From Blasia pusilla (taxonomy: Eukaryota > Marchantiophyta > Marchantiopsida > Blasiales), in NCBI GenBank assembly GCA_050084515.1, contig CM114274.1, positions 34,100,001 through 34,164,000 on the forward strand: DNA of 64,000 nt. The letters run 5' to 3'. Positions within the stretch are counted from its first letter, which is position 1, and every line of letters starts with the position of its first letter. The notes beneath the pieces were generated by a model. The model was not told the origin of the DNA and did no database searches. It worked only from the letters and a program-made list of their open reading frames with translations. Below, piece after piece: positions 1-11,585 of this stretch. The position numbers were made by a program, and so were the translations under genes.

Positions 1-644
1 GCGGGAAGCTATTCTGCCATGTCGAAGAGGCCGTGTATCTGGTAGCGCAGGGCAGTTTGGTTCTGTTTGAAGCGGCGGAAACGGACAGACTGATGCCACT
101 TTTCGAGGTCTACAATCTTCTCGTGGTGCCTGCGTATGGATGTTCGTGGGCCGCGTATCAAACTTTCGCTTACCTCAAGAGATTAGGTTACATCGTCGGT
201 CGCTTTGAAATCAAGTGGACGGACTCCAGGAAGAGAGATGTTTTCGTGAGACAAGATATTGCAGACAGCGGAATTGAACCGAACTCCTGCGCCAGCTCAG
301 AGTTGACGAATGGAAGTGTCAGTGAAGATTGTAATTGGGAGGTTTCGGCCGCCTTAGAAGACCTCAGCTTGAAGATGAATGACCCCACCGTGCCTGGGGC
401 TCAAGATCTCTCCGGTTGCCAACTGACGTTCGACGCGCACCTACCAAACGGTCGTTTCAAGAAATCGGACCCCGGTTTGCCGGCCTTCCGGCTCTGCATC
501 TCGGATGGCCAACCGCCAGTACATAGTAAGGTCCGCGAATTGGAGGTCAAAAGTGGTAGAGCGCCCGTCAAATTTGCGTCCGTCGAATGCGGGCATGTCT
601 CTATATTTTCCTTCAGCTCCTTCACGGTACCGGAGTTGCCATGA
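1..644 (+). CDS. SEN54: tRNA-splicing endonuclease subunit SEN54, 3' part of gene
   Basis: The reading frame is open from base 3 to the TGA ending at 644, so the window begins inside the gene and the true start lies to the left. SEN54 is a structural, non-catalytic subunit of the tRNA-intron endonuclease, which removes introns from nuclear pre-tRNAs. The N-terminal domain shows the family pattern: EEAVYLVAQGSLVLF, then a helix with MPLFEVYNLLV, then AYQTFAYLKRLGYIVGRFE, which matches the conserved YxVYxYLKRxGYxVxR block. A variable acidic linker follows. The C-terminal domain runs from about base 420 (LTFDAHLPNGRFKKSDPG) through PAFRLCISDGQPP to the end (VKFASVECGHVSIFSF, then VPELP), the usual SEN54 terminus. 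About 213 residues are visible without an intron. The C-terminus looks complete and no frameshift was seen. The assignment rests on both domains occurring in the expected order. Confidence 0.88.
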   Translation, partial: GKLFCHVEEAVYLVAQGSLVLFEAAETDRLMPLFEVYNLLVVPAYGCSWAAYQTFAYLKRLGYIVGRFEIKWTDSRKRDVFVRQDIADSGIEPNSCASSELTNGSVSEDCNWEVSAALEDLSLKMNDPTVPGAQDLSGCQLTFDAHLPNGRFKKSDPGLPAFRLCISDGQPPVHSKVRELEVKSGRAPVKFASVECGHVSIFSFSSFTVPELP

Positions 645-3600
645 GCAGGTTTGATACCTGGATTCGGGGATCTGGCGTGCGTCCATCCACCAATCCTGCT
701 ATGCGGAAGTAGACCACCTGTTTGTTGTCAGGGTGTGAGCTAGGACACTGTGATGCCAACCGAAAGCAGTGGGTAGCATGTGAGCACACCTGATCTTTTC
801 ATACGGGTATTTGTCAGGCGACAAGAGAACGAGGGTTCGTCGAAGATCGGAAGCTTGGATTTCAGCTGTGTGGTGTAGAGATGGAGAGCTGTCTTCACAT
901 GCGTTCGGCAGTCGAGAGCTGTATACCGCACGACAAACTCATCGGTATCACGGACTTGGAAGGAGAGATGCCCATGAGGGATGGATGAGTGGGAGGGTTT
1001 AGAAGAATCTCGCAGCATTTCTGATTTCTAGCCGATGCGCTGCATACGGAATTTCCCAGCCAATCACTCTTCCGAGCTTCAGGGGTAAGCTAGTACACAT
1101 ATAATTTTTGCCTCGTGCGCTGCGGGTGTTTTGGCGGGCCAGAGTTGTGGTGAGCCTCGATTGCTGATGCGTTGATGTTTGGAATCGGGCTTGCTAAGCT
1201 CGATTCTCTTACACGAGAAGGGATCTGTTTGTTTTAGCTGCCAACCTCCACGTTGTCTGGTCTCTTCAAATGTTTTTTGTTCTATGTTGGTTGACGACAT
1301 AGAAGATCAAATTTTTTTATATATATATATAAATGTAAATGAAAAACAAATATATAAATATCTACCAGTTTTACGAAAAAAAAAGATACGATTTATGGAT
1401 AACCAATTGAACGGTAGCTACAGACACTGATTTTTTTTTGAACACTTCAATTGCAAACGAAATTGGGTTCTCTCTCACCGGGGAAATAATAACCTTACGA
1501 CTAATATTCACTTCCAACATCGGATTGGAGATCATGATCATGAGACCAGATCTCTTGAACGATGCTTTGTGCTATGGAATCCTTACGGAGTGTGCCCCTC
1601 GACCCTCACTTGAGCAATTCTTCATGTGTCTCAAGTTCTGAAAATTGAGAGTAACGGGAACTCGGGATCGTTTGCAATCCTTATTTGAGATTTATCTCTC
1701 GTCCAGCTTCATGAAGGTATTTTGAGTCTGGGTCTGAGGATATGTGACGTTTCGGAGTACCAGCTGATGGCTCGATTATCTACTCAAGTGAGAAATCGCC
1801 GATCATCTTGATACAAGGTGTTCTTCTGCTACACGTTGTCTTACCCTAGATTTCCTTCTTTCTCCATGTCAAGGTGGCAGCTGGAAGCAGATTCTAAAGC
1901 TCATCAACTTTAAGTTAGAAGCAGGGACGATCCTCGAGGGACAGGTTTCTCGGAGATGAACAAGTTGGAGTTATGGGCACACAGTATATATGATTACTCA
2001 CTCTTCACATGCAAGCCAGAAGGATTGGAATTTGTGTCAAATTTTCAAAACGGAAGAATGCTTCCCAGGAGTATCCTGAAAACCATCTTCTGGGCAACCT
2101 GATGAAAGGTAGTTGCCCTCCTTGTGGCTATTCATGTGTCATAGTCATTTTTTGCAATTGTGGTTGGGGGAGGTTTGCTTTCAGACCAGGTGCATTTCTG
2201 AGGCCCAGGTGTGGCGGGGATAGTCTGGCTACCTCTAGTTATTCAGCAAACAAGCCTCATAGCTGAAAGTGTTGGTCCACCGGAGACAGTAGGAGTTTGT
2301 GCAAACCGAGCCAAATAGAGGAGACCTGCCTCTCATAGCAACCTGTGGCTCTTCTCGGCAGGAAGTACAAGAGAAGCAGTTTGAAGGGAGCATAATGTCT
2401 TCGGATGACACTTGTGGGTAAGATTAAAAAAGCGATGTTTCACAAGTCTTCCTGCATTTTAACAGCGGAACTAGATTTTAGATGGCTTTCTGGAGGTCGA
2501 CATGTTTCAGATGACCAGCTTTGACACTGAGTTGGTTGTGTTATCCCAACTGCCACATTAAAACCGATATTTCCTGACTATCATGAGGGCTAGGTGATAC
2601 ATGTTTGTAAGTTCAGGCAATGTCAGCCTGAGACTATCTGGTTTAAACTTCAACAACTGGTTGATGGCCAGATGAATCACCTGCTTTGTTACTGGAGTCG
2701 CACAGTGTCTCCAATTTTGGAGTATCTTCGAATTGCTGAAGCACGTTTGAATGTTAACAGAACAAAATTCTGCAACTCGCAGGCCTGAAGTCGTCATCAT
2801 ATCCGGTGCCTGATACTGAAGCGACCAGTTTCGCTGATGTGCATAAGACATGTTTGAGACTAACCTCTTGTTTGGCTCGCGAGAACAATTTGCAACAAGT
2901 GTTGATTTGAAATACCCACTGAGGTGCATGCTCCAGGGACGGAATTTCAAATTGTAGGATGAACCGATCTATTTTGTCAGAACAGCGTCTGCAACACTCA
3001 CACAGGGGTCTACCCAGGGAGCAGCATCTAAAATCTGCTCCCTTGAAAACTTGAGTCAGAATCGAAACGAGAAGGATAAATTGTAGACGCCCGGTGATGC
3101 GTGAGAGAAGCGTAACTGTGTGCGTCGTTTCAACCTCCGAAAGAGCTGCCGGAGGAAGCAGCTCAAATCACACTCCACCTGGTGTCGTGCATCTCGCTGA
3201 CTCCGGATATGAAAGGAACAGCTTGAAATCACTCCACCTGGGATCCGTCTGTCGGAAGCCGTGTCTACACGCCGGACGTGACATGCACGACGTTTTGCAG
3301 TACAACCGATACATGACTGTCTCGAAACGCCGAGACTTTTGGAAAGCAGAGGAGAGGTGAGGATCAGAACCCGCAAGGGAAGGGACAAATCCGCTTTGTG
3401 GTCGTCTTTGGACAGTGCGTCAAACAGCGGCATATCTTAGCGTTGTCCAGAGCTCCTTCATTCAGTTCCAGTAGGAGTGTTCGAGGTTTGTCCTCTATCC
3501 CCTCCCCCTCACCATACTTTGTGAAATCTCCGTCACACTTTGATTTCCCCATGGTCTACTCCCAACTTTTCCCGTCCGCACTCTCCATATCCACAACCGC

Positions 3601-3655
3601 CCCCCGCCTCCTCCAAAGCATTGTGCTCACCTACTCCTATCCCAATCGGTAAGGT
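645..3655. other. 3' flank of SEN54 and spacer with no recognisable gene
   Basis: I see no family motif or convincing splice-linked exons on either strand. It contains a short (TA)n run near 1319-1331 followed by AT-rich sequence, and otherwise mixed-composition unique DNA. Open frames of 60-130 codons (for example at 2009-2266 + and 2558-2950 -) have no recognisable domain and are treated as chance. The SEN54 3' UTR must lie in its first part, but I could not fix a polyadenylation site. Confidence 0.5.
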
Positions 3656-3659
3656 AAGC

Positions 3660-4885
3660 GAGCGCGTTTACCTCGCCTGACCCGAAGCTTTCCTCTGAAA
3701 CCCAAAAAATGGCGCGAAGCGAAGCAATCTGCGCGCGTGAAATTGGCGCCCCGTGCTTCGTCACACGACTCGCTGTCCGCAGCGGATGCACATGGTTCCA
3801 ACTTCCATGGTTGCTCGCTCGACAGCGCGCGTGTGGCCCAATCCCTCAGCGCAACAATTACGCGGGCGGCATCTTACTAATCGCCGTGAAGCCCCGCCGG
3901 ACAGTCGCTGAATCAGCAGCATCCGGCCCCTCATGGCAGCGAGCATTCAATCCAGCGAGCGAGCGAGCGAGCAAGCGAGCGTCGTCGCGTGTTATTCCAG
4001 CACGCCCGCGTGCGAGCATTATCACCACCTCCTTAATTCCATACATCTCGCTGAGTCGCGGAGGGAGGGAGGGAGAGAGAGAGAGAATGGCAAGCGGGTA
4101 ACGAGACGTGGACCACTCTCCGACCGGCGACTCCGGCGCAGTGGATTCTAAAACACTCGGGATTATCCAAGCAACAAAACGCACACACACACAAACGCAA
4201 TGACGGTTGTTTCCCGTTCCCGGCGGCCTGCGTCCGGACAGCGCACTCCGAATCTGATCCGCGATTGCTTCTTCCTCATCGCCATAAATCCGGCCCTTGT
4301 AATAGTAAGCTCCCGACGCTCTCCTTCGAACCTTTCCTGCCGACCTCGACTGACTTCTCCCACAGTATCCGGTAGCAGCAGGCGTATGGAATCCCTCGAC
4401 AGCGACCTGCCTCCGTTTCACGTTCGCTCGCGCTCCCTCTCTCCCTCTCTCTCCGACGACGACGACGACACACATCCCGTAAAGTCCACAACAACAACAA
4501 TAATAATAATAACTGGTGGCTGGCGCGCCCACACACACACGCACTGGCACTGCAAACAAACGATCCTGTCCATTCGAGAGCGCGGTGTTGTTGTGCATGA
4601 AGCGGCAAGAATCGCGCCGGGACCGGGTGCCAATTCGGTCAACGAGCAGGGGAACTGTGACGGATGATTGCCGACAGCAAGTGGGCGACCCAACTTAGTG
4701 TGGCGTATGATGCACATGTTAAATCAGTCAAGTCGCTTCCAAAGTTGACAGTTTTGGTCGCGAGGCGGGAGCGCAGCATGCCACCATTTTCCCGACGATC
4801 ACTTTCCACCTACCAATACCCTCTCTCAATCATGTCACGTTTAGACCCTTTCTTTCCTTTCTTCCTTCCTTCCTTCCTTCCTTAG
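3660..4885. other. CpG-rich, microsatellite-rich block without a gene
   Basis: Composition shifts to GC- and CpG-rich and carries many short simple repeats: GCGA/GAGC units around 3955-3980, (GA)n near 4074-4085, (CA)n near 4184-4193 and 4531-4540, GAC units near 4457-4469, AAC/AAT units near 4488-4511, and (CTTC)n at 4858-4884. The same signature occurs immediately upstream of the trihelix and BIO2 genes, so this resembles a promoter or 5' leader region, but no start codon leading into a recognisable protein was found on either side. Long open frames here, including 246 codons on the minus strand, translate into simple-repeat tracts and are not called. Confidence 0.4.
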
Positions 4886-4914
4886 CCATCGCGCTTCTTC
4901 ACCATAACTGCCCG

Positions 4915-6545
4915 ACTCTTGCGTGTTCCTTAAGTCGGGTCCGCCCTTTGTTGTCTTGCGGGTGCTTCCATAATTCCGGCTCCTTTCGCTGGATGTGCTG
5001 TGTACTATTGTTTGCTTCCATTTCTAACGCGCGTCTCAATTCTATTCAAGGGGCTCCTCCTCTCGTCGTCCTTGTCTCGAGGGTTTTCACTTTTCAGGCT
5101 TCATAAGACTCTTCATTTCGGGGGTCAAATCGGTGAGTGGAATTTCTCATTCTTCGGTTTCATCTCCTCATTTGATCTTCGTTTTCGGGCATTTTCTTCT
5201 TTTTCGTCAAAATTAAACACTTTTTCAAAAGTGATGAAAATTTCATGCGAAAAATTTAAATCCAAGAGTCGAGTACATGAAGGTCACATCCGGCCCGAAA
5301 AAAGAAGAAGAGTCGCCTCTTACCCGCTAAACTCACCCACGACATACGCTAACCTCACCAACAATCCCCCCCCAAAAAAAAAGTCGCCTCTTATTAGCTA
5401 AGCTCACCCACAACATAGGCTAACTAACCTCACCGACAGTTCAAGACATGAAGGTCACATCCGCCCGAAAAAAGAAAAAGAGTCGTCTCTTACCGGCTAA
5501 CATCACCCACAACACAGGCTAACAACCGGCCCGAAAAGAAAAAGATTCACCTCTTACCAGTTAAGCTCACCCACGACATAATTTGACAACCGGCCCGAAA
5601 AAAAAAAAATTTTGCCTCCTACCGGCTAAGCTCACCCACAACATAGACTAACCTCACCATAAGTCGAGGACATGAAGGTTACAACCAGCCCGAAAAAGAA
5701 GAGAAAAAGAGCCGCCTCTTACCAGCTAAGCTCACCCACAACATAGACTAACCTCACCATGAGTCGAGGACATGAAGGTCACAACTGGGCCCGAAAAAGA
5801 AAAGAAAAAAGTCACCTCCTACCTGCTAAGCTCACCCACAACATGGGCTAAACTCACCAACAGCATAAGCAAGGCCCCTCCCTCAATGAAAATTCAGGCC
5901 CCTCCCTTTTGGGGTTGTCTTACCGGTTCTTAAGTCCGTTTCGTTTGATGTGTGATTGTTTGGTTCTTTTTCTTAAGTGTGACTTAATTTGGGGCCCCCG
6001 TTTAGTTGCCCGGAGGGTTTTCCAACTTCCTTTCGTTTGTTTGGCTCTATCTCTTATTACGTGGGATTTAATTCGGGCCTTCTTTTGTTGTCTTACGGTT
6101 TCCTTCCTTCCTATCGTGTGGGATTGTTTTGTTCCATCTCTTAAGTGTGACTTAATTTGGGGGCGCTTTTGTTGTCTTGCGTGTGTTCCTCACTTCGTTC
6201 GTGTGATGCACGCACGATTATTTGGTTACGTCTCATAGGTACCGATGAAGTTGGGCTTGGGCCCCCATTTGTTTCCTTACGGTTTCCCCAACTTCCTCTC
6301 GCTTGCTTGAGGTGGGATTGTTTACTTCCATCTCCTATGTGTGACTTAATTTAGGGCCCCCTTTTGTTGTCTCATGGGTTCTTTCCATTTGCTCTCGTTC
6401 GATGGAGTGGTAGTAGTGGTTGTGGTTGGGTTCCACCTCTTATGTGCTCCTTAATTTGGGGCCCTCTTTTGTTTTCTTATGGGTCCTTCCATTTGCTTTC
6501 GTTTCGATGTGGCAGAGTTTGGTCGTTTGTTTGCACCTTGTCCTA
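4915..6545. repeat. degenerate tandem array of ~85-110 bp units, split by another array
   Basis: Units carry the recognisable core TTTTGTTGTCTTaCGG, then a TTCCatTTcCTTTCG-like segment, then TGGGATTGTTT, CCATCTCTTA and a GTGACTTAATTTGGGGC-like end. About seven diverged units run from roughly 5907 to 6545, with unit starts near 5907, 6001, 6083, 6167, 6267, 6362 and 6467. One related unit lies at 4926-5040, before the other array at 5265-5870. The units contain no conserved open frame. This is directly visible non-coding satellite-like DNA of unknown origin. Confidence 0.75.
5265..5870. repeat. tandem array of ~60-120 bp units
   Basis: About seven diverged units share the blocks GGACATGAAGGTCACAtCC, GGCCCGAAAAA-A/G-rich, GTCGCCTCTTACC, GGCTAAGCTCACCCACAACAT and AGGCTAACCTCACC. 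Copies differ by loss of one or more blocks, so unit length varies. For example, the 5520-5600 region keeps only the GGCCCGAAAA, CTCTTACC and CTCACCCAC blocks. The array sits between related units of the 4915-6545 array, so it looks inserted into or expanded within it. No coding potential. Confidence 0.8.
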
Positions 6546-7085
6546 ATTCTTTCACGCGAAAGGTGCTCATGTTCCAAGGGATTTATTTCTCTTGGCTTTT
6601 CGGACATCTTTGAGCCACTTAATGTGCACCTTGTCCTAATTCCTCTGCCTTCCTGATTACTTGCTCCCGCTCATGCGGATTCCTCTTTGCCTTTTTGGAC
6701 CCCTTTAAGTCCCTTCATCTCCACTTCCTAAGTTCCTAGTAGCTTTGGGTTCCATGAGAGATAATGGGGACACCCAAGTTGTATGGAAAAATCTCAACCT
6801 CTCTCTCTCTCCTATTTTGGAATTCTTTTGAACTACTTAATTTGCACTTTGTCCTAATCTTTTGGCCTCAAAATTGCCCACGTTGTTTTGGATTTCTCTA
6901 CAGGTATGGTGGGCTCTTTGGAAGTACTTCATTTGCCACTTTTCCTAAATTTATGGACTCCGAATTGCTCACGTTCCCCCAGAGCTTTGTCTTGTCTCTT
7001 TGCAATCCTTGAATTACATCATTTGTGGCTTTTGCTAAGTTTCTTGGATGCCTTTTAGAGTGCATTCTTAAGCCCCTTTTTGACT
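6530..7085. repeat. highly degenerate tandem repeat, ~90-110 bp units
   Basis: Repeated blocks of the type CTTAATtTGCACcTTGTCCTAAT, then CaaATTGCtCACGTTcC, then GGATTTcTcT and a TTTTGGA-like segment recur near 6525, 6615, 6835 and 6930. The blocks are too diverged for exact unit boundaries. They adjoin the preceding array and share its ACTTAATTTG element, so the two may have a common origin. Confidence 0.5.
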
Positions 7086-7089
7086 TTAA

Positions 7090-10000
7090 GGTATAGTAGG
7101 TGACTATTTCAAAGTTCATATGGCCTTGTGACTCACCCCGACCCATGAACTTTTGAGGTATGTTTGAATCAAGGCTCAAACACGTTTCTTATACGTGCTG
7201 GTTTTTTGCAGGATAACTTTAAAAGTGTTCATAAAATTTTCAACTCTTTCCTGTCTTTCTTTGTATTTAACAAAAATGCCTAGTTTTCCTGTTGGAAGTT
7301 TGGGGAAAAGAAAACCAAATATGAAGTGATTGCTTTGACAAAGAATGCCAAACCTTAGTTTGAATGGTTAGTGAAGGATATTATAGCACTTCTCGTCTTT
7401 GTCATAAGTTCACTAGGTTAGCAACTATAGCACCGATGTGGGTTTTTTTCTTTTTAAATGTGACACAAATTATCTAGTAATTGAATGCAAACTTGATAGG
7501 GGATGAGTGTTTACAATTTAACGTAAAAAATAGCCAAAAGTAAGTGTCATGGTAGATGAATCCATTAAACTATGTTCTAATTATCACCAAGGAAACCGAC
7601 AAATTTTTTAAGTTTATGGACAAATAAAATGAAATTGGCTTGGATTTGTACCGTCAATTTGTAATCAAACACTATGTGTGTTTATTTATAAGTAGGAAAT
7701 CTAGAAAATTTCCAATCACAGCCAAAAGAAACTTCCTTGCATATGTGAAAACTAAATTTATCCATCAAAATTATAACTCATATTTTATACACTAATAAGA
7801 CTCCACAATAATGAGAACGCTAACACAATCCACAATGTATCACTATAAAACTCAATCAAGGTATATTCTACCTCTAACTATCCAAAAAAAGATGGAATAA
7901 ACCTTGCTCTAACAAGCTCACGAGGACCACCTCTAGATCTTGGCATATCCAACTTATCACATGTTTGGCATTGTGGAGGTCCCACCACCATTATTAGTCA
8001 GTAGATTCCAAAATTTGATCCAATCAAATGGTCAAAAGGATTTCAATGTATAACTCTTATGAGAATCATAGATTACGAACATATATCTCTATGTCTCCAC
8101 ATTATTTCCATGGAAGTTGTGTCCCTTTCAAATTTACGTACTTCATGCAAATTCTCAAATATTTTGGAGATATGAAGGATATATAAAGGAAACGTATGAT
8201 GTTTCTAAGAGAAATGGAAAGTCACACCAAGAATAAAATAAAAGAAAATTTTCAGAAAAAAAACCTTAGTTATTCTTGGTCTAGGTTTGTGAAGATCCAA
8301 ACCACTATTGATATCCTTTACATGATTAGTCAACTCATCCCATATTTTAAAGTCTATCCAATGATGAAAATAATTTTTTTACATGCAAATCTTACAAAAA
8401 TAATAGAGCTTGATGGTAATTATAATGTAGTTTGGCCTCCACCTTATCTTTTGTGGGAGTTGTGTTTCATTAAATGCCATGTACTTCATAAAAAAATCTT
8501 GAAATTTTCTAAGGTAAGAAAAAATAAGATTTTGTGGAAAGGAGAATTTAATCATTTGAAAAAAAATTGATGTGTTTTATGCAACTTACAACTATATAGT
8601 GTATTAATTAGGACCCTTGAGGAACTATTCATCCGAGCGTCCCATGCATATATATACGCGCCTAATCCTGAAATTCTGCATTTTTGTGCATCCGGCTCGT
8701 AGAAAAAAGTGCCATGTGTCATACTTTGAAGCTATCACCATTTTAAAAATGCTCCTCAAATTATAGAATAGATTGGTCTTATTTAGATTGATTTTCTACT
8801 ATATAAAAAAGTTCACGAAGCTATAATTTCAAATGTAAAAATTAAAAAACAGTAATCAAATAAATTTTCAACATTAACATAGTCAATTTCTTTAATAAAA
8901 AAATCAATCCATTTTTTTAAATTTTATATATATATATACATCAATGAAAAACATATAAGAGAAATTAGTGAAAAATGGTCCAAAAAATGACTATTAATTT
9001 TGAAAAAATTAAGAGTTAGAGAAAGAATAAGTTTTTATTTTCCAAATTAGTAATTTTTGAATTTTTTTGATATCTAAATTGATGAGATAAATTGGATTTG
9101 AGCAACTATTTCACAAGAAAGCTCAACATCTTTACTATCAAGAATTGTGAGATTTTATTATATGTAAATGACCCAAACCTAAAAGAGAATCCGTCATGCC
9201 AAAAGTTAAACTATGGAATAAGAGGATAAGGCAAGTACTCCATTATGTATTGATTTTTGGGCGATAAACCAAGAACCGGCCGCCTTTATTGCTTTGCGCA
9301 ATAAAGGTTATGGGAATTTGAAGGTAGAGGGTCAGGTATGAGGGGGAGATTTCTTCATAAACTAACAAATAAACATCCTCCAAGGCGTGGTGGAAACTAT
9401 GGAAAGTTGGATATATGGGTGAGCTTGTGCTAGGAAGGTTTCCAATTCGAATTCAGGTCTGGACACTTGTGGTAGGGGCGGAATGGTTTCCAAAAAAAAT
9501 TGCATTAACCATTCCGCAAATTCAACACTTCCCCACCAAGGCGACCATCCGAGCAACCATACATGCTTTCAATTCTGGGAATCTCGTCCTTCATATTGAT
9601 TATCGCAAATGCATCAATGATTGCTCATATTCAAGATCTATAGATGCCTATAATATTGTGGGATGTACTTATTCAAGTTTTTGAGTCAACTTCCGAGACT
9701 AGGAAGTTATATTTGAAGAAATTTAAATAAGATTAGAAAAGGATTTTCAAATATAATGTAATATTACTATTGTTGATTACTTTTTAGTATTAAAGTAGTA
9801 AATAATGATAATGATCTGATTCTAACCATGATCTAGGGGTTAAAAGAGGAATATAAACCTTGGATAATAGGTATGCATTCTTGATATTTCAAGAATTAGT
9901 TCAAATTTCAACCAAGAGATAGCATAATGACTTGATCTTTCTTCAATTAGTTTGCAAGAAAACATGCGTATTTTCTGATAAATATTAGAGGTTGAAATTT

Positions 10001-10280
10001 TGGTTTCGGAAACTTGGATTCTACTAGAAGATTTGGCTCTCAAGGTTGGGGTTAATCGAAGTAGAGCTATAAAGATAAAAAAATATCAACCATAATAGTA
10101 TTGTCACCCAAAAAGGACTTTGCTAAACGAAGGGAGAATTTAAGAGGTAAAGGAAATGGTTATAATCAATAAAATTTTACTATCTAAATCTTACAATTAG
10201 AATGAGATTGAATGTAATCATGCTTAGGGCTACTTTAAGAAATAAAATAATATCATATATAGAGTTCTTCTATAATAAAC
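7090..10280. other. AT-rich decayed spacer
   Basis: Strongly AT-rich, with frequent stops in all frames. One 124-codon frame at 8196-8570 (+) is Lys/Ile-rich without any recognisable motif and is regarded as chance. An isolated block at 9250-9560 with higher GC looks like an eroded mobile-element fragment but could not be assigned. I see no gene. Confidence 0.5.
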
Positions 10281-10284
10281 TATG

Positions 10285-11585
10285 GGAAGCAAGATCAAAG
10301 TGATAAGAAAAATAGAGTTTACCATAAATGACATTATAAGAAATGTCATGGAGTTAAAGAGCCAAGTGTCATTCATGAAGATTGATACATTGATTAAAGA
10401 TTATCAAATCATATGATTGGTCATGATGAATGGTTCACCAATAGGGAATTACTTAAGAAAACCCAAAAGTTATGCTAATGGAAAATAATACGCAACCTCA
10501 AATTAATTTATTACTCATGTAAGTGAAAATTTTAGCAGGGTCTTGTCTTCAAACATTAATGATTAGAGATTTGGGAGATATTCAATGTATATGTATTATC
10601 ACTATAATTTTCTTCTTTGTAGGATAAAAGATTTAGCAACATCATGAGATGAAATCGAATAAAGTAGATTATTTGCTTCAAAATAAAACAACCGACCAAA
10701 TAATAGGAATGGGAACTAGATATGGAAGAATATTCAAATTAGATGTTACTCTATCTATTTTGGAAGCAATGATATATGGAGAAAATGATACAAAGATATA
10801 ATATTTGGAGACTAGGCATCAAAGGACATGACTCATAAATCACAATCCCTATAGATACTCCCCGTTTTCACCATCTAGGTTATCTACGTGTGCTCCATAC
10901 ATATTACTAATTACTCTTAATTACTCTCTCTCTCTCTCTCATACACACACAAGGTTGTACATTAGTTATAAAAAATGGAAAGTTTATAATCTTGATATGA
11001 TTATCATATTCCACTTCCTAGAGTACATACTCATTTAGGAGTGTGTCATGCTTGTAGTTGGGAATAAAGTGAAGAAAATATTTCCAATAAAAGATAAATG
11101 TGCATCCAAAACACTATAACTTCTACATATACAAAGCTAATTAAAATTGAAATGAGTATTTTCTATTATTCATTGATGACTTTTTTTCTAGAAGAATTGG
11201 ATCTATTTCACGAAAGTGTAGTCCATATTATTCTTCTTCGTTATGAAAATTAAGGAAGACTCTTTATGCAATTAAACAAGCTTCAAGAGCTTAATATGGT
11301 AAGATTGGTAAGTTCTTAAACATCCTTAGATTCTCAATTCATATTCTTAACTTTAGTTACAAAAATTTGAGAATATTTTATTATAATCATCATCAATATT
11401 GATAATTTCATTTTGATTAGTAAATGTAAGAAACTGATGTGGAAGATCAAAGTGTAGTTGCAAATAGAGTATGAGTTGAAAGATTTGAGAGAGATTCAAT
11501 AAATTTTTGGTATAGAAGTCATTAAGGATAAGGATGGTATACACCTACTTCAACATCGGTATGCTCTTAGTAAAATTTCTAATTT
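10285..11585 (+). mobile_element. decayed Ty1/copia retrotransposon, internally deleted
   Basis: Fragments of a copia polyprotein appear in the expected order on the plus strand, with stops and frame changes. From 10393 there is a protease-site remnant that reads D-x-x-x-SNHMxGHDEWF. At about 11160-11190 the integrase pattern YFLLFIDDF is visible. Near 11258-11310 there is KTLYAIKQASRA followed by YGKI, corresponding to the reverse transcriptase LYGLKQAPRAWY motif. Near 11470-11575 come YELKDLREIQ and FGIEVIKDKDG, the copia RT 'MKDLG...LGIEI' block. Only about 100 bp separate the integrase and late RT motifs, far less than in intact elements, so a large internal deletion is inferred. No LTRs were identified. 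Confidence 0.72.

Noticed and set aside
2558-2950. 130-codon open frame on the minus strand
   Set aside because: No domain, no splice-linked exons and ordinary composition; probably chance.
3858-4598. 246-codon open frame on the minus strand
   Set aside because: Its translation is dominated by simple-repeat tracts (Tyr, Cys, Val runs), other frames are equally open, and there is no domain. GC-rich microsatellites explain it.
5265-5870. CRISPR-like regular repeats
   Set aside because: The units are ~60-120 bp, diverged and contiguous without unique spacers, and the genome is a plant's.
8196-8570. 124-codon open frame on the plus strand
   Set aside because: Lys/Ile/Phe-rich translation as expected from AT-rich DNA, no motif, and an eroded context.
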